From Corallium rubrum (Eukaryota; Cnidaria; Anthozoa; Scleralcyonacea; Coralliidae): 64,000 nucleotides of DNA. The stretch lies in assembly GCA_964035015.1 (NCBI GenBank), contig OZ035998.1, positions 33,589,628 to 33,653,627 on the forward strand, read 5' to 3'. A program made the translations under genes and the position numbers. A model generated the notes under the pieces. It ran no database searches, was not told where the DNA came from, and saw only the letters and a list, made by a program, of their open reading frames with translations. Positions 48,989-57,837 of the stretch are shown piece by piece. The number at the start of each line of letters is the position of its first letter. The first letter of the stretch is position 1.

Positions 48989-49507
48989 TTAAGTGTCTTT
49001 ATTTTTCCACTTCAGAAATATAGGACATCTGCATTCAATGCCCCAACCCAACTCCTTATATACAGATCCGAACAACCGATCATCAAACATGTTCTTACTA
49101 TATCCATCACACATATCACTGACGTCTGTAAGTAGTGTGAGACCTCTTCGACTAGCTAACCTTATTATATAGTAGTTATACCTACTTACATTTTTCCCTA
49201 TCAGGTTAAGTCTCATCAGCACTGACACAACCTTTATGAAATCAGCTGTCAACGTTCTTTCATCAGAACTATTAACAACTCCTGCTATCCTTCTAGCAAA
49301 CCACTTACTTCTCTTATGAACAGTCTTCCTCTTGCTCCATGACATTAGATCCAACTCTGGTACAGGTACTGTGAAAGGTCCTTGTAGGCCACATGACGTA
49401 CAGGTCGGAAAACCATGACAGTTTATACGTTGACCGCCACAGTCGCATGTGTACATCTCATCGATTTTCCTGAATCTCCGCTCCACATAGTCTTCCCTCC
49501 TGCCCAT
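48989..49507 (-). CDS. Zinc-ribbon protein, possible VLTF3-like late transcription factor
   Basis: A 172-residue protein with an N-terminal zinc ribbon (C21, C23, C36 and C39: CDCGG..CTSCG). It is followed by a helical region with KTVHKRSKW and VVSVLMRLNL..VSRYNYYIIRLASRRGL. This order (ribbon, then H..W, then a KYY-type helix) resembles the poxvirus A2L/VLTF3 family found in many large DNA viruses and polinton-like viruses. The similarity is by pattern only. If right, it would drive the element's late genes, which share a start-proximal motif. Alternatives are a TFIIB-like or replication-linked ribbon protein. It starts after GCTATAAT. Confidence 0.5.
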   Translation of the reverse strand: MGRREDYVERRFRKIDEMYTCDCGGQRINCHGFPTCTSCGLQGPFTVPVPELDLMSWSKRKTVHKRSKWFARRIAGVVNSSDERTLTADFIKVVSVLMRLNLIGKNVSRYNYYIIRLASRRGLTLLTDVSDMCDGYSKNMFDDRLFGSVYKELGWGIECRCPIFLKWKNKDT

Positions 49508-49529
49508 ATTATAGCATAGGAATATATCT

Positions 49530-49955
49530 TTAAATAAACCCTGCCCTATGTGCTATGAAACCCACAGAGACTCCTGCTATAGCAACAAACATTGCCTGGT
49601 ACTTCTGCATCTCCTTAGAAGGTTTATAGAAGTCTCCAAGTTTAGGTTCACCCCTGAAGGTCATACCATTTGAGGTATATGTTCTAAGCTTGTCAAGGGC
49701 TCTATTAGTAGTGTTTATATCGGCGTTGGCATCACTTAACTCTGCTCTAAGTTGAGCCAACCTATCCTTATGCCTTATCTCATTCTCATAGAACGCTTCC
49801 TTAGCTGCTGCCAGCTTTTCCATGCTTAGGTTATGTCTCTTAATCTCTGCCTCATATCCAGTGTGGTTAAGCTTATTAAATAGGAACCCAGCTCCAGCAA
49901 AACTTAATGCAGCGAATGTTGTCTGAAGAGCCCCACCTGCTAATGCACCTGCCAT
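49530..49955 (-). CDS. Two-TM coiled-coil protein, unknown
   Basis: A protein of 141 residues with an N-terminal hydrophobic segment (LQTTFAALSFAGAGFLF), a long charged helix (residues 33-90, EKLAAAKEAFYENEIRHKDR) and a C-terminal hydrophobic segment (FVAIAGVSVGFIA). It is probably a virion or virus-factory membrane protein. It begins 8 bp after the stop of the gene at 49964, in a tight minus-strand run of small membrane genes. Confidence 0.7.
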   Translation of the reverse strand: MAGALAGGALQTTFAALSFAGAGFLFNKLNHTGYEAEIKRHNLSMEKLAAAKEAFYENEIRHKDRLAQLRAELSDANADINTTNRALDKLRTYTSNGMTFRGEPKLGDFYKPSKEMQKYQAMFVAIAGVSVGFIAHRAGFI

Positions 49956-49963
49956 AATGTCAC

Positions 49964-50197
49964 CTAGGTATTCTTGAAGGGGTCCTCAGGTATGTATTTC
50001 TTCTGCTGCAGGTATTTAACAGTTAGTGTTGATGCTGTGATACCAACTGCTAGCTTTACATATGACTTCATACTCTCAGCTGTTGTTAGAGGTTCTCTGA
50101 GCAGCTTCTTACTTGCCATGCTAAACAGTAAAACTCCCACCGTAACTAAAACAGCGTCGAATCCTTCATTCATAAGTTCCTTCCTCTGAGCCGACAT
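49964..50197 (-). CDS. Small two-TM protein, unknown
   Basis: Seventy-seven residues with hydrophobic helices at about 13-29 (FDAVLVTVGVLLFSMA) and 45-60 (YVKLAVGITASTLTVKYL). The start follows ACTAGTAGT, a form of the element's start motif. No family recognised. Confidence 0.65.
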   Translation of the reverse strand: MSAQRKELMNEGFDAVLVTVGVLLFSMASKKLLREPLTTAESMKSYVKLAVGITASTLTVKYLQQKKYIPEDPFKNT

Positions 50198-50215
50198 ACT
50201 ACTAGTGATATTTAG

Positions 50216-50566
50216 TTACAATGTCTCCAGCTTGCTGCTCATGGTCTCTGGTGGTTTAGCAGGGGTGATGACAGAAGCAGCTACCTCCCTCCTATCACTT
50301 TTCCATGTGAAGTATAATGTCACACACGCTACCAGAAGTCCTGCTAGTCCTAACATATATCCATTAGTAGGTAATGACCATGAGGAATCTGGCTCCTCCA
50401 TCTTTATCCTTTCCTTCATCTTCTTTTCCTTTGCTGCTTTGGATATTGCTGCCAACCTCTTACCCGCCTCAACACGTTTGGGATCTTTAGTCTTAACCTC
50501 AGTGGTGATCTTAGGGTCTTTACTGTCAGACATCTTATAGATTACCTCAGGTTTGCTGTCAGTCAT
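50216..50566 (-). CDS. Single-TM protein with lysine-rich N-terminus, unknown
   Basis: 116 residues: a charged Lys-rich region (EAGKRLAAISKAAKEKKMKE), one membrane segment (YMLGLAGLLVACVTLYF) and a short tail. The first 12 codons are a near-repeat of the next ones (the DNA word CTTATAGATTACCTCAGGTT appears twice at 50532-50590), so a start at the second methionine (residue 12) is possible. Confidence 0.65.
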   Translation of the reverse strand: MTDSKPEVIYKMSDSKDPKITTEVKTKDPKRVEAGKRLAAISKAAKEKKMKERIKMEEPDSSWSLPTNGYMLGLAGLLVACVTLYFTWKSDRREVAASVITPAKPPETMSSKLETL

Positions 50567-50589
50567 CTTATAGATTACCTCAGGTTTAC

Positions 50590-51138
50590 TTACCGTCTTG
50601 CTGTCAGATACACTGCAGATACCGCTAAGATAACTGTGAGATACTTACCAGTAAATACTAGAACATCTCCACCAGCCTCCTCAATGTCTGACCACGGTAT
50701 GGTGACCTTAGCTGGGTTAAGCTTCTCCCACTTTCTCCTCTTCTTCCCCGCATGTATCACATCTGAGCCTCCTCTTGTTAGCCCAACTGCTAGCCCTGTA
50801 ACTATCGCCGCTATGCTAAGACCAATACCCGTTATCACACCAGCCTTCTTCGCAGCACTCCTATACAACTTCCTCTGCCACTCATCATATAGGTTCCTTA
50901 TATCAGTCCTTATCAAACCAGCCTCCTCAATTGTGACCCTACGAATTGACCTGAACACACCTCCATTGAACTTCACAGCATAGTCAGTAAAAATACCTTC
51001 GGTGTTCAGCTCCCTACTGATCTCGAGTATACCATTGTCCAGCAGGTAGTCTATGAACCTGGTATCATTACATTCAGGCTCAAGGTCCAGAGTGTTAGTG
51101 AAGAAATCCCTCGCGTGACCTCTCCAGATCTGCCTCAT
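50590..51138 (-). CDS. Two-TM protein, unknown
   Basis: 182 residues, soluble N-terminal half with DFFTNTLDLEPECNDTRFID, then membrane segments at about 98-120 (AGVITGIGLSIAAIVTGLAV) and 158-178 (VLVFTGKYLTVILAVSAVYL). It starts after GAGTATAGG. Probably structural; no family recognised. Confidence 0.65.
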   Translation of the reverse strand: MRQIWRGHARDFFTNTLDLEPECNDTRFIDYLLDNGILEISRELNTEGIFTDYAVKFNGGVFRSIRRVTIEEAGLIRTDIRNLYDEWQRKLYRSAAKKAGVITGIGLSIAAIVTGLAVGLTRGGSDVIHAGKKRRKWEKLNPAKVTIPWSDIEEAGGDVLVFTGKYLTVILAVSAVYLTARR

Positions 51139-51161
51139 CCTATACTCACCAATAGTTTCAA

Positions 51162-51491
51162 CTAGTATAGTCCCTGCGGCTCTGCAGCATCACGTTCTCT
51201 GAAACCCAAGTCGTCCCATTCTAGTTCACTAACATGACTTCTCTCATTATCATCAACCCTATTATCACCTAACTCATCCATTTCAATATACTCATGGGCT
51301 GTGTTAGTATCACGATTAGTTATTATGTTCGGTCTGCTCTCATCAAATTCTCCGTAGATGTTTAATGGTGCCTCATCAGCGGTATTGATCTCATTACCAA
51401 AATGGCTCACCTCGTAATTAGTTCCACCGAAATCTGTTTCTTCATCATAGGGAACCTCATAGCTACCTAAAGAGCTTTCTAAAGCATTCAT
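51162..51491 (-). CDS. Acidic protein, unknown
   Basis: 109 residues from the ATG just after the preceding stop (TAAAATGAATG); an in-frame ATG 24 bases upstream would overlap the previous gene. It is very rich in Asp/Glu/Asn (EVPYDEETDFGG, YIEMDELGDNRVDDNERSH), with no membrane segment. It may be an internal scaffold or partner protein. Confidence 0.55.
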   Translation of the reverse strand: MNALESSLGSYEVPYDEETDFGGTNYEVSHFGNEINTADEAPLNIYGEFDESRPNIITNRDTNTAHEYIEMDELGDNRVDDNERSHVSELEWDDLGFRERDAAEPQGLY

Positions 51492-51492
51492 T

Positions 51493-52032
51493 TTAATCGC
51501 CCCGAAGCCCGCCATAATACTCCGATGATTTCATATAAGCATGTCCTCTATAGACCCTACTATACCTATCCTTTATTTTCCTCTCCAGCGGTATAGTGCT
51601 GTCATTTATTATGTTGTCTACCATAGTCAGATTGCTAAACATTGTGGATCTGTCAAACTCGATACCTCTGAGATATCCTTTGATGGTGTTTAGTGACTTT
51701 GTATAGCTCTTGTATGCAACCTCGCACTGACTTACTTTCTCCGCTATTCTCTTATTCTTGATATACCCATGCATAAGAAGTCCGACAGCACTTATAGATA
51801 ATGTAGCGAATCCACCTAATGCGCTAAACGCCCCGCCAGCAACAGTCAGGAATATAGCAGACATGTTCATGGTGAGATTGATCCTAGAGAGTCTCTTAAA
51901 TTGCCACTGGTAGCAGGTAGCCATCATGTGGTAATGCTCATAAAGTGACTTTAACATCTCAACCTCTTCCAAGCTAAGCTTATCGGATATGTGGTTGAAT
52001 CTTATTATACTCTTCTCTCTGTTAAGTGTCAT
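51493..52032 (-). CDS. Two-TM protein with flanking helices, unknown
   Basis: 179 residues with an N-terminal helical region, a hydrophobic hairpin at about 57-90 (MSAIFLTVAGGAFSALGGFA, TLSISAVGLLMHGY) and a C-terminal basic helical region ending SRVYRGHAYMKSSEYYGG. The plan (two TM plus helices) resembles SLATT-type effector membrane proteins, but that is only a layout similarity. It starts after TTAGCTT. Confidence 0.65.
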   Translation of the reverse strand: MTLNREKSIIRFNHISDKLSLEEVEMLKSLYEHYHMMATCYQWQFKRLSRINLTMNMSAIFLTVAGGAFSALGGFATLSISAVGLLMHGYIKNKRIAEKVSQCEVAYKSYTKSLNTIKGYLRGIEFDRSTMFSNLTMVDNIINDSTIPLERKIKDRYSRVYRGHAYMKSSEYYGGLRGD

Positions 52033-52046
52033 AAGCTAACCCCGAT

Positions 52047-52655
52047 TCAGACTGGCTCATAGAATGCTACAGTCAGGCAACTCTCATTACCACTAGTCAG
52101 TCCAGTTATTGTTGGGTAGATGTAACCGACAGATGGTTTATTACTGACCTGCTGTGCTGAGATAGTGTCTTTCACATAAAAGTCATGGTTAACAGGTATA
52201 GACCAGTGACCGCCATAATGCCTGTCTGCATTTCCCAGAGTTAGTGTGCCAAGTAGCTCAGAACCTTGCGTTGCTTTGTATGTGACATAGTAAAGTCTGT
52301 ATGCGACCTGCACAACATTGTCAGGCACCACACCATCTGTGTCGAATGAGTGGCATAGTATTCTTATCATGGTGTCCTTACTTACTGGAACCATTGGGTA
52401 GGTGTTACCACCGAGTGCTTCTGGCGTTCCACCAATTGCTGGATAGTACCAGACCATTGTGGCGTTAAGCCTGTAATTCTCCTTCTTAGCGAACTTCTCT
52501 GTGGCATACTTCTTGCTTATCAGGTGATTGTCATCAGTGGCCGGGGTTCTCTGAGTTATCCTAAAATTTTTCATGTCAATGTCCTCTGTTGCCTGACCAC
52601 CTAGTGTGCTGCTGCTGCTGGTGGTGTCACTACCAAAACCTAAATTCAAACTCAT
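52047..52655 (-). CDS. Fibre/spike-like protein
   Basis: 202 residues, beta-rich and without membrane segments. The N-terminus MSLNLGFGSDTTSSSS is flexible. Next comes EDIDMKNFRITQRTPATDDN..LISKKYA, very like the trimerising neck segment of phage and virus fibres (M.N..I.NL..P....DAV.KKYV). The C-terminal ~130 residues would be the head. It is probably a host-attachment or vertex protein. It lies head to head with the penton-like gene across a 29-bp promoter gap and starts after CTAATGT. Confidence 0.6.
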   Translation of the reverse strand: MSLNLGFGSDTTSSSSTLGGQATEDIDMKNFRITQRTPATDDNHLISKKYATEKFAKKENYRLNATMVWYYPAIGGTPEALGGNTYPMVPVSKDTMIRILCHSFDTDGVVPDNVVQVAYRLYYVTYKATQGSELLGTLTLGNADRHYGGHWSIPVNHDFYVKDTISAQQVSNKPSVGYIYPTITGLTSGNESCLTVAFYEPV

Positions 52656-52684
52656 ACATTAGGGTATATAATCATACCGTAATT
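52656..52684. promoter_or_regulatory. Divergent promoter between the two gene blocks
   Basis: A 29-bp gap holding TATATAAT (52665-52672), with CTAATGTATG leading into the minus-strand start and CCGTAATTATG into the plus-strand start. All genes to the left up to 41557 (except two small ORFs) read left, and all to the right read right. Confidence 0.5.
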
Positions 52685-53350
52685 ATGAGGAAGCTAACTG
52701 TGACCATAGAAGGATCACATAAGGTTATTAGACTTGAGGAGCCTATACTTACTGGGAAAAATCCTCATATTCTTCTGAAGAAGGCATACATAATGTGGGA
52801 GTACTATAATGTGTCTGGAAGCAAGGGTAACTACTATGTTCACAATAAGAGGGTGAATAAATTCCTTGGGGATGGTTATTACACATTCCAGGATTTTAAG
52901 AAGATACTTGAGGGGAACAGCGGGGTTACATTAACGCTTAGTAAACCGGAGGCTAAGTGTACTATGGTGACTGACAGTAGCACGACGCTAGTACTGCATA
53001 ACAACTTAGCCTCTTTACTAGGATTCAGCACCCGTATATTTTTACCAGGTAGTAATGTGAAAAGTGGGCTGATAAATGTGAATAACGGGCTGAAGTACCT
53101 GGTGGTGATGTGTAATGTAATATCTACATCAATGAATCTGTATAACGGGAGGAAGAGTAATACCCTAGTAAGTCTTCCAGTCACTAGTGAGCAGCCTCTG
53201 TTCGGTTCGACACAGTCATTTGTTGACATTGAGACCGAGCTGGAAATTGGTAAAGGTGTTATAAATGAGTTGGAATTCCATGTGACAGATCAGAATGGAA
53301 ATCCTATGAATGGTTTTGGGAGTATATTGCTGGAGCTGTACATCCCGTAG
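52685..53350 (+). CDS. Penton-like minor capsid protein (single jelly-roll)
   Basis: 221 residues, beta-rich. The second half shows the pattern typical of the Polinton minor capsid/penton: LASLLGFS, YLVVMCNVIS, LVSLPVTSEQPLFGSTQSFV and a terminal ELEFHVTDQNGNPMNGFGSI then LLELYIP. It would form pentameric vertices of an icosahedral particle. I chose the ATG at 52685 because upstream in-frame sequence lies within the divergent gene. Assignment rests on pattern and position beside integrase and capsid genes. Confidence 0.65.
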   Translation: MRKLTVTIEGSHKVIRLEEPILTGKNPHILLKKAYIMWEYYNVSGSKGNYYVHNKRVNKFLGDGYYTFQDFKKILEGNSGVTLTLSKPEAKCTMVTDSSTTLVLHNNLASLLGFSTRIFLPGSNVKSGLINVNNGLKYLVVMCNVISTSMNLYNGRKSNTLVSLPVTSEQPLFGSTQSFVDIETELEIGKGVINELEFHVTDQNGNPMNGFGSILLELYIP

Positions 53351-53355
53351 AGTAT

Positions 53356-54444
53356 ATGGACAATGACATAGAACTGGAACAGGGGCTGAGAGATATATAC
53401 TATAATCCGACAACTGGTTATCAGTCAGCTGAGAGACTTTACCAGAAAGCCTTGGCGGATGGTCTCCCAGGTGTGAGTAGGAGTAAGGTCACTGAGTGGT
53501 TAAAATCGCAGGACACTTTTACACGGTACAGGAAAATAGTTGGTAAGCATAAGTTCAGACAGACTAGGGTTTACTACCTTGGTGAGCAGCTTCAAATGGA
53601 TCTTGTTGATATGGGTAAGTATGGGAATAAAAATGGGGGATACCGTTGGATACTGACGGCTTTTGAAATTTTAAGCAGATATGCCTTTGCCATCCCTGTG
53701 TATAGGAAAGACACTGGAAGTATGACCAAGGCGGTAACGTTGTTACTTAAGAAATTTAAGAAGCGTTTTGGAGCGGATCCAGAACTGGTGCAGTTTGACG
53801 ATGGTAAGGAATTTTACAACGTTGGGGTGAAGTCCTTACGGGAGGGAGCTGGTGCTAAGTACTTTAGCACTCTATCAGATAAGAAGGCTGCTGTTGTGGA
53901 ACGGTTTAACAGAACCCTCAAGACGGCTATGTGGAAGTACTTCTACAGTAGGGGAACATATAAGTGGACTGATGTTCTAGGCTCTCTGGTTAGCAATTAC
54001 AATAACAGTAAGCATAGAACTATACTGATGAAACCGTCTAATGTGAATAAAAGTAATGAGGCTGAAGTTTGGAACACCTTATTTGGACATACCTTTGGAG
54101 AATACCCTCTGGCTAAATTTAAAGTTGGTGATACTGTTAGGATAAGCAAGTACAAAAGCATATTCACTAAGGGCTATGAGGCTAACTTCACAGAGGAACT
54201 ATTCAAGGTGACTAAGGTAATTAGGGGTGATCCAAATGTTTATGAAATAGCGGACTTAGAGGGTGAGCCAGTAATTGGGAAGTTTTATGAAGAGGAGCTA
54301 AGTGCTGTTGTTAAGAAGGATCATGTCTACAGAGTAGAGAAAATACTGAAGAGGAAAAAAAAGATGGCCCTGGTGAAGTGGCTTGGGTATGATAGCAAGC
54401 ATAATAGTTGGGTACCTGAGAGTGATATCCAGAATATTGGTTAG
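53356..54444 (+). CDS. Retroviral-type (rve) integrase with chromodomain
   Basis: 362 residues. The core catalytic triad is D82 (LQMDLVDM), D148 (VQFDDGKEF) and E182 (VERFNRTLK). The N-terminal region has helices but no clear HHCC. Residues about 323-358 form a chromodomain (VYRVEKILKRKKKMALVKWL, W.P..DI). The enzyme inserts the element's ends and makes the 6-bp duplications; the chromodomain may guide it to histone-marked chromatin. It starts 5 bp after the penton-like gene, after TAGAGTAT. The ORF is intact. Confidence 0.95.
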   Translation: MDNDIELEQGLRDIYYNPTTGYQSAERLYQKALADGLPGVSRSKVTEWLKSQDTFTRYRKIVGKHKFRQTRVYYLGEQLQMDLVDMGKYGNKNGGYRWILTAFEILSRYAFAIPVYRKDTGSMTKAVTLLLKKFKKRFGADPELVQFDDGKEFYNVGVKSLREGAGAKYFSTLSDKKAAVVERFNRTLKTAMWKYFYSRGTYKWTDVLGSLVSNYNNSKHRTILMKPSNVNKSNEAEVWNTLFGHTFGEYPLAKFKVGDTVRISKYKSIFTKGYEANFTEELFKVTKVIRGDPNVYEIADLEGEPVIGKFYEEELSAVVKKDHVYRVEKILKRKKKMALVKWLGYDSKHNSWVPESDIQNIG

Positions 54445-54447
54445 TTT

Positions 54448-55971
54448 ATGGCTGAAGGTGGTGAAGTATTTAACGACTTTGAAAACAACCCTCCTGAAAA
54501 TGGTGAAGGGGAAGGTGAAGAGCGGCCAGAATTTGATTACCTGTCAGATCAGGATGAAGACCCTTATGCTGAGACTAAATGGATTGATGAGGATATGAAC
54601 TATAGGACTAAAGACGTTTCTGTTGTTAGGAGAATTGGAACTAAGGACAATATTAGCGCGTACATTAATAGTTTGGTAACTAATAAAGGCACCTTCAGTG
54701 AAAAACTGTCAGAAAATAATCGTATGAAAACGGTCAAGTTTATTAGATCATTTATAGCCTTAACTGATGGTGATGGCGTAAGACCTCTACTAAATAATGA
54801 TAAAGGTCTCAGAATAATCCGTGGTATCACTTTCGCAAGAGGTGGGAATGCCGCGGTTGGTGGTCTGACAACTACTCTCAGTTATAAGGGTGTAGACGTT
54901 AGGGTGATCAATACAAGTAGGAACTATGCTGGTAAACCCATCATCAATAGGCTTAATGTGGGGTCAGACGGAGAGAAGGAGTTTACCACACTAGTTGAGA
55001 ATACATTAGCGATCACACGTGATATGGCGGAATCGGTGTCAGATGAAACGGGAGTAAGTACGGAAGCTGTTAGGGAGGTGTTTGATGAAGATACATATAC
55101 TGAACTCACACCTGAAATGATTGAAAGTATGGTTATGGAAAAGAACAAACACTATAAGAAACCAAAGCCAGGGGAAAAGATAGGTAGACTTATTGATGAC
55201 CTTAATAACACCACCATTTTTGACGGAACTGGTAATGATCCGATTTATCTGCCAGAGATACCTGAGAGTGTTACCAGGGATATAGCTGAGTCCTCTGTAT
55301 CAGAAATTAGTAGGAGGTTACATGAACTGGCTGGGGAGTTTACAGAGCAGGATATCAGGGAGTTCACAGGGATACTGGACCCTAGGGGGGATGCTGACAC
55401 TAAGATAGAAGCTCTCGACCAGATGGCTAATGAGTACAGACTGAAGGCTCTTAGAGAGTCTGACCCGCTGAAGGAGCAACTGTACAGGAATATCCAGAGG
55501 GTATCTGAGCTGAAGAGTGATTTTGTACGTATTACTGAGAAAGCTGTTCCTCCTGTCCATAGTGAGGCTATTGAAGTGTTTGAGGAAGAGGTTGGTAGTA
55601 ATGAGAGTATAAGAGATCTGTCTAGGTTAGAACGTTTTAAGAAGTGGATGAAGGAAAACTGGCTTGGTGCGACATCTCTTGCTGTGGGTCTGGCTGGCCT
55701 TCTGACTACTGTAATCATAGGGTTGCGTCACAATATTAAAATAGGTGCTAACGCTGCTGGATCATTCGGACGGTCGGTCTATAATACCTTCAGAAAGTTG
55801 GCTAAGAAACTTGGTCCAGTGCTAGGTCCTATTATCATGGCTGTCGGTAATCTATTAGTTGCTCTGCTAAAGTATGGTGCTATGGGGTTGGCTTGGTTGG
55901 TCAGCAATCTGTGGGTGTTGGTTCTGGCAATTGTATGGATGGTTTATGATAGATATGGAAAAAAGAAATAA
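54448..55971 (+). CDS. Large membrane protein, unknown
   Basis: 507 residues. The N-terminus is acidic (residues 1-50), followed by a soluble region with LTTTLSYKGVDVRVINTSRN and long helices. The last ~120 residues hold three or four membrane segments (LGATSLAVGLAGLLTTVIIG, LGPVLGPIIMAVGNLLVALL, LAWLVSNLWVLVLAIVWMVY) and a basic tail. It begins 3 bp after the integrase stop, at TTAGTTTATG. It is probably a virion membrane or entry-related structural protein; I recognise no family. Confidence 0.75.
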   Translation: MAEGGEVFNDFENNPPENGEGEGEERPEFDYLSDQDEDPYAETKWIDEDMNYRTKDVSVVRRIGTKDNISAYINSLVTNKGTFSEKLSENNRMKTVKFIRSFIALTDGDGVRPLLNNDKGLRIIRGITFARGGNAAVGGLTTTLSYKGVDVRVINTSRNYAGKPIINRLNVGSDGEKEFTTLVENTLAITRDMAESVSDETGVSTEAVREVFDEDTYTELTPEMIESMVMEKNKHYKKPKPGEKIGRLIDDLNNTTIFDGTGNDPIYLPEIPESVTRDIAESSVSEISRRLHELAGEFTEQDIREFTGILDPRGDADTKIEALDQMANEYRLKALRESDPLKEQLYRNIQRVSELKSDFVRITEKAVPPVHSEAIEVFEEEVGSNESIRDLSRLERFKKWMKENWLGATSLAVGLAGLLTTVIIGLRHNIKIGANAAGSFGRSVYNTFRKLAKKLGPVLGPIIMAVGNLLVALLKYGAMGLAWLVSNLWVLVLAIVWMVYDRYGKKK

Positions 55972-55986
55972 GATATAACTTAGTCT

Positions 55987-57222
55987 ATGTTGCAGGAAGA
56001 TAGAATCAATCCGAGCTACAAACTAAAGAAACCGGACAGTAGTAAGAAAGGCACTAGGAGAGTAGTCGACGTAACATTCAACCCAACACATATATCCTCT
56101 GGTCAGGACCTGTATGTAAAGCTGTCGACACTACCAGTTAATCATGTACTAATTCCTGGTAGTAGGATGCTTACATTCACCCTGAAAAATGGTAATAAGG
56201 AGTCATACCATCAGAACAACCTTAAGTCCACACTGTTCAAGCAAGTAACCCACAAGCTTAATGGGGAAATATATAGGGACCTGAATGAGGCCCATGTTCT
56301 CAGGTGCTATGAGGACCTTTGGTCTAAGTCAAAGCGGGTTGGAAAAATTGATCAGGGTCTTGGTGGGAGTGTGAATCTTGCTAAGCTTAGAAGTCAGGAT
56401 GCAAGTGGTGATGCTAGTGTTGCTGGTGATGCTCTTGTGAATGGTATCTATGGTGACAGGTTCACAATACCTATTGATGATGACTGGCTTAGTGAAAATG
56501 GAGCCATCTATCCCCAAGCATTGCAGAACACACATGAGACCATACTAAAGATCAACACGCCAGCTAACGTGTTACTCCCCGGAGGTAGTGGTAAGGCTGT
56601 GCCAGGAAGCTTCAGACTTGATAACCTTAAGCTGAGGTATGAGACAGTTGAGAATGAGATGCTAGCAGGTGAGGTTGAGGGGATTTACAGTAGGGGGAAA
56701 TCTTCCTATTACAGTCACGCCACCCTGGTTAAGACCTTTCCGGTTACTGCTGCAAGCACAAAGATTCATGAAAACGTGAACTTACCAAGGAAGTCCCTTA
56801 GAAATATTGTAATGATCTTTAAAAGAACAACTGATGGAAGTGAGTGTTTCTACTACCCATCTATTGAAAGTGTTAAGATAAGCTTCCAGGGTCAACCAAA
56901 CTTCCTATACACACAGTCGATGAAGAAGTACGATTTCTTCAGTGAGGCCAGTCGGGTGTTCTTCCCAAGTGATGATAGGTTTGATAGGAATGTTAGTGAG
57001 GTACAATTTTTCCATGACAAGTTTGCCCTGGTCTGTGACTTTTCAACAACAGCGTTAAAGAGAGTACAGGGTCAGGGTGTGAAGCTAACTGATACACAGA
57101 ATGGAATACTTATTGAGGTTGAGAAAAGTGCCGGGACCACTGCCTGTACCTGCTACCTTTACGTGCTGTCGGATGGGCTAATAAACCTGGCTAATGGTCA
57201 GCTTCAGTCTATTCAGTATTAG
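55987..57222 (+). CDS. Probable major capsid protein (double jelly-roll)
   Basis: 411 residues, rich in predicted beta strands and without membrane segments. It sits directly before the packaging ATPase, as in many Polintons. Features include an N-terminal VVDVTFNPTHISSGQDLYVK, long loops with Gly/Ser/Ala (LRSQDASGDASVAGDALVNG), and VKISFQGQPNFLYTQSMKKY. It would form the trimeric capsomers of the particle. It is shorter than many Polinton capsid proteins, so the call depends on position and strand pattern; structure prediction would be decisive. The start is TTAGTCTATG. Confidence 0.65.
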   Translation: MLQEDRINPSYKLKKPDSSKKGTRRVVDVTFNPTHISSGQDLYVKLSTLPVNHVLIPGSRMLTFTLKNGNKESYHQNNLKSTLFKQVTHKLNGEIYRDLNEAHVLRCYEDLWSKSKRVGKIDQGLGGSVNLAKLRSQDASGDASVAGDALVNGIYGDRFTIPIDDDWLSENGAIYPQALQNTHETILKINTPANVLLPGGSGKAVPGSFRLDNLKLRYETVENEMLAGEVEGIYSRGKSSYYSHATLVKTFPVTAASTKIHENVNLPRKSLRNIVMIFKRTTDGSECFYYPSIESVKISFQGQPNFLYTQSMKKYDFFSEASRVFFPSDDRFDRNVSEVQFFHDKFALVCDFSTTALKRVQGQGVKLTDTQNGILIEVEKSAGTTACTCYLYVLSDGLINLANGQLQSIQY

Positions 57223-57225
57223 TGT

Positions 57226-57822
57226 ATGGATAAGCCAGAGACTATTCTGATAGTTGGACCATCTGGATGTGGTAAAACTTACACATTGCTTAACGAAATA
57301 CTTTCTGTAGAGTACGGGAAGTATTTTGACTTCATCATAATACTCTGTCCTACACTATGGATAAATATGACATACCTAGACTGGGGATATCTTAATAGCG
57401 ACCCTGATGTCATCGGACTTAGCATAAGCCCAGATAGAATAGACCCTGTTATTGAGGCTGTAGTAAAAATTTACTCCGGATCTAAGACTGCTGTAATAGT
57501 TGATGACATGAGTAATACAGGTGATCAACATCTTAACGACGGCATGCTGGCTTTTTTATCATACAGTGGCAGGCATCATAATATCACATTGTTCATTCTA
57601 ACGCAAAAGCTGAATAGTGTCGCGACTGGTATAAGGGACAACACCACCAGACTGTTATTTTTCAGTACGCATAACAGGAGAAGTATGAAGGTGTTAAGGG
57701 ATGAGTTTTTTGGATATATAGCAGACGATGAAATGGAAAAGTCTATCATTACACAGCTTGCCACTGGTAAGTACCTTGACATTAAACTCAGTGCGCAGCC
57801 TCCGACCTATGAGGTTAAATGA
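57226..57822 (+). CDS. A32-like packaging ATPase (FtsK/HerA superfamily)
   Basis: 198 residues with Walker A GPSGCGKT (11-18), Walker B AVIVDDM (D93/D94) and the downstream polar motif FILTQKLNSV. This family pumps the genome into the capsid in poxviruses, other large DNA viruses and Polintons. It starts immediately after the capsid gene at TTAGTGTATG. The ORF is intact. Confidence 0.92.
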   Translation: MDKPETILIVGPSGCGKTYTLLNEILSVEYGKYFDFIIILCPTLWINMTYLDWGYLNSDPDVIGLSISPDRIDPVIEAVVKIYSGSKTAVIVDDMSNTGDQHLNDGMLAFLSYSGRHHNITLFILTQKLNSVATGIRDNTTRLLFFSTHNRRSMKVLRDEFFGYIADDEMEKSIITQLATGKYLDIKLSAQPPTYEVK

Positions 57823-57837
57823 AACATAACCTAATGT

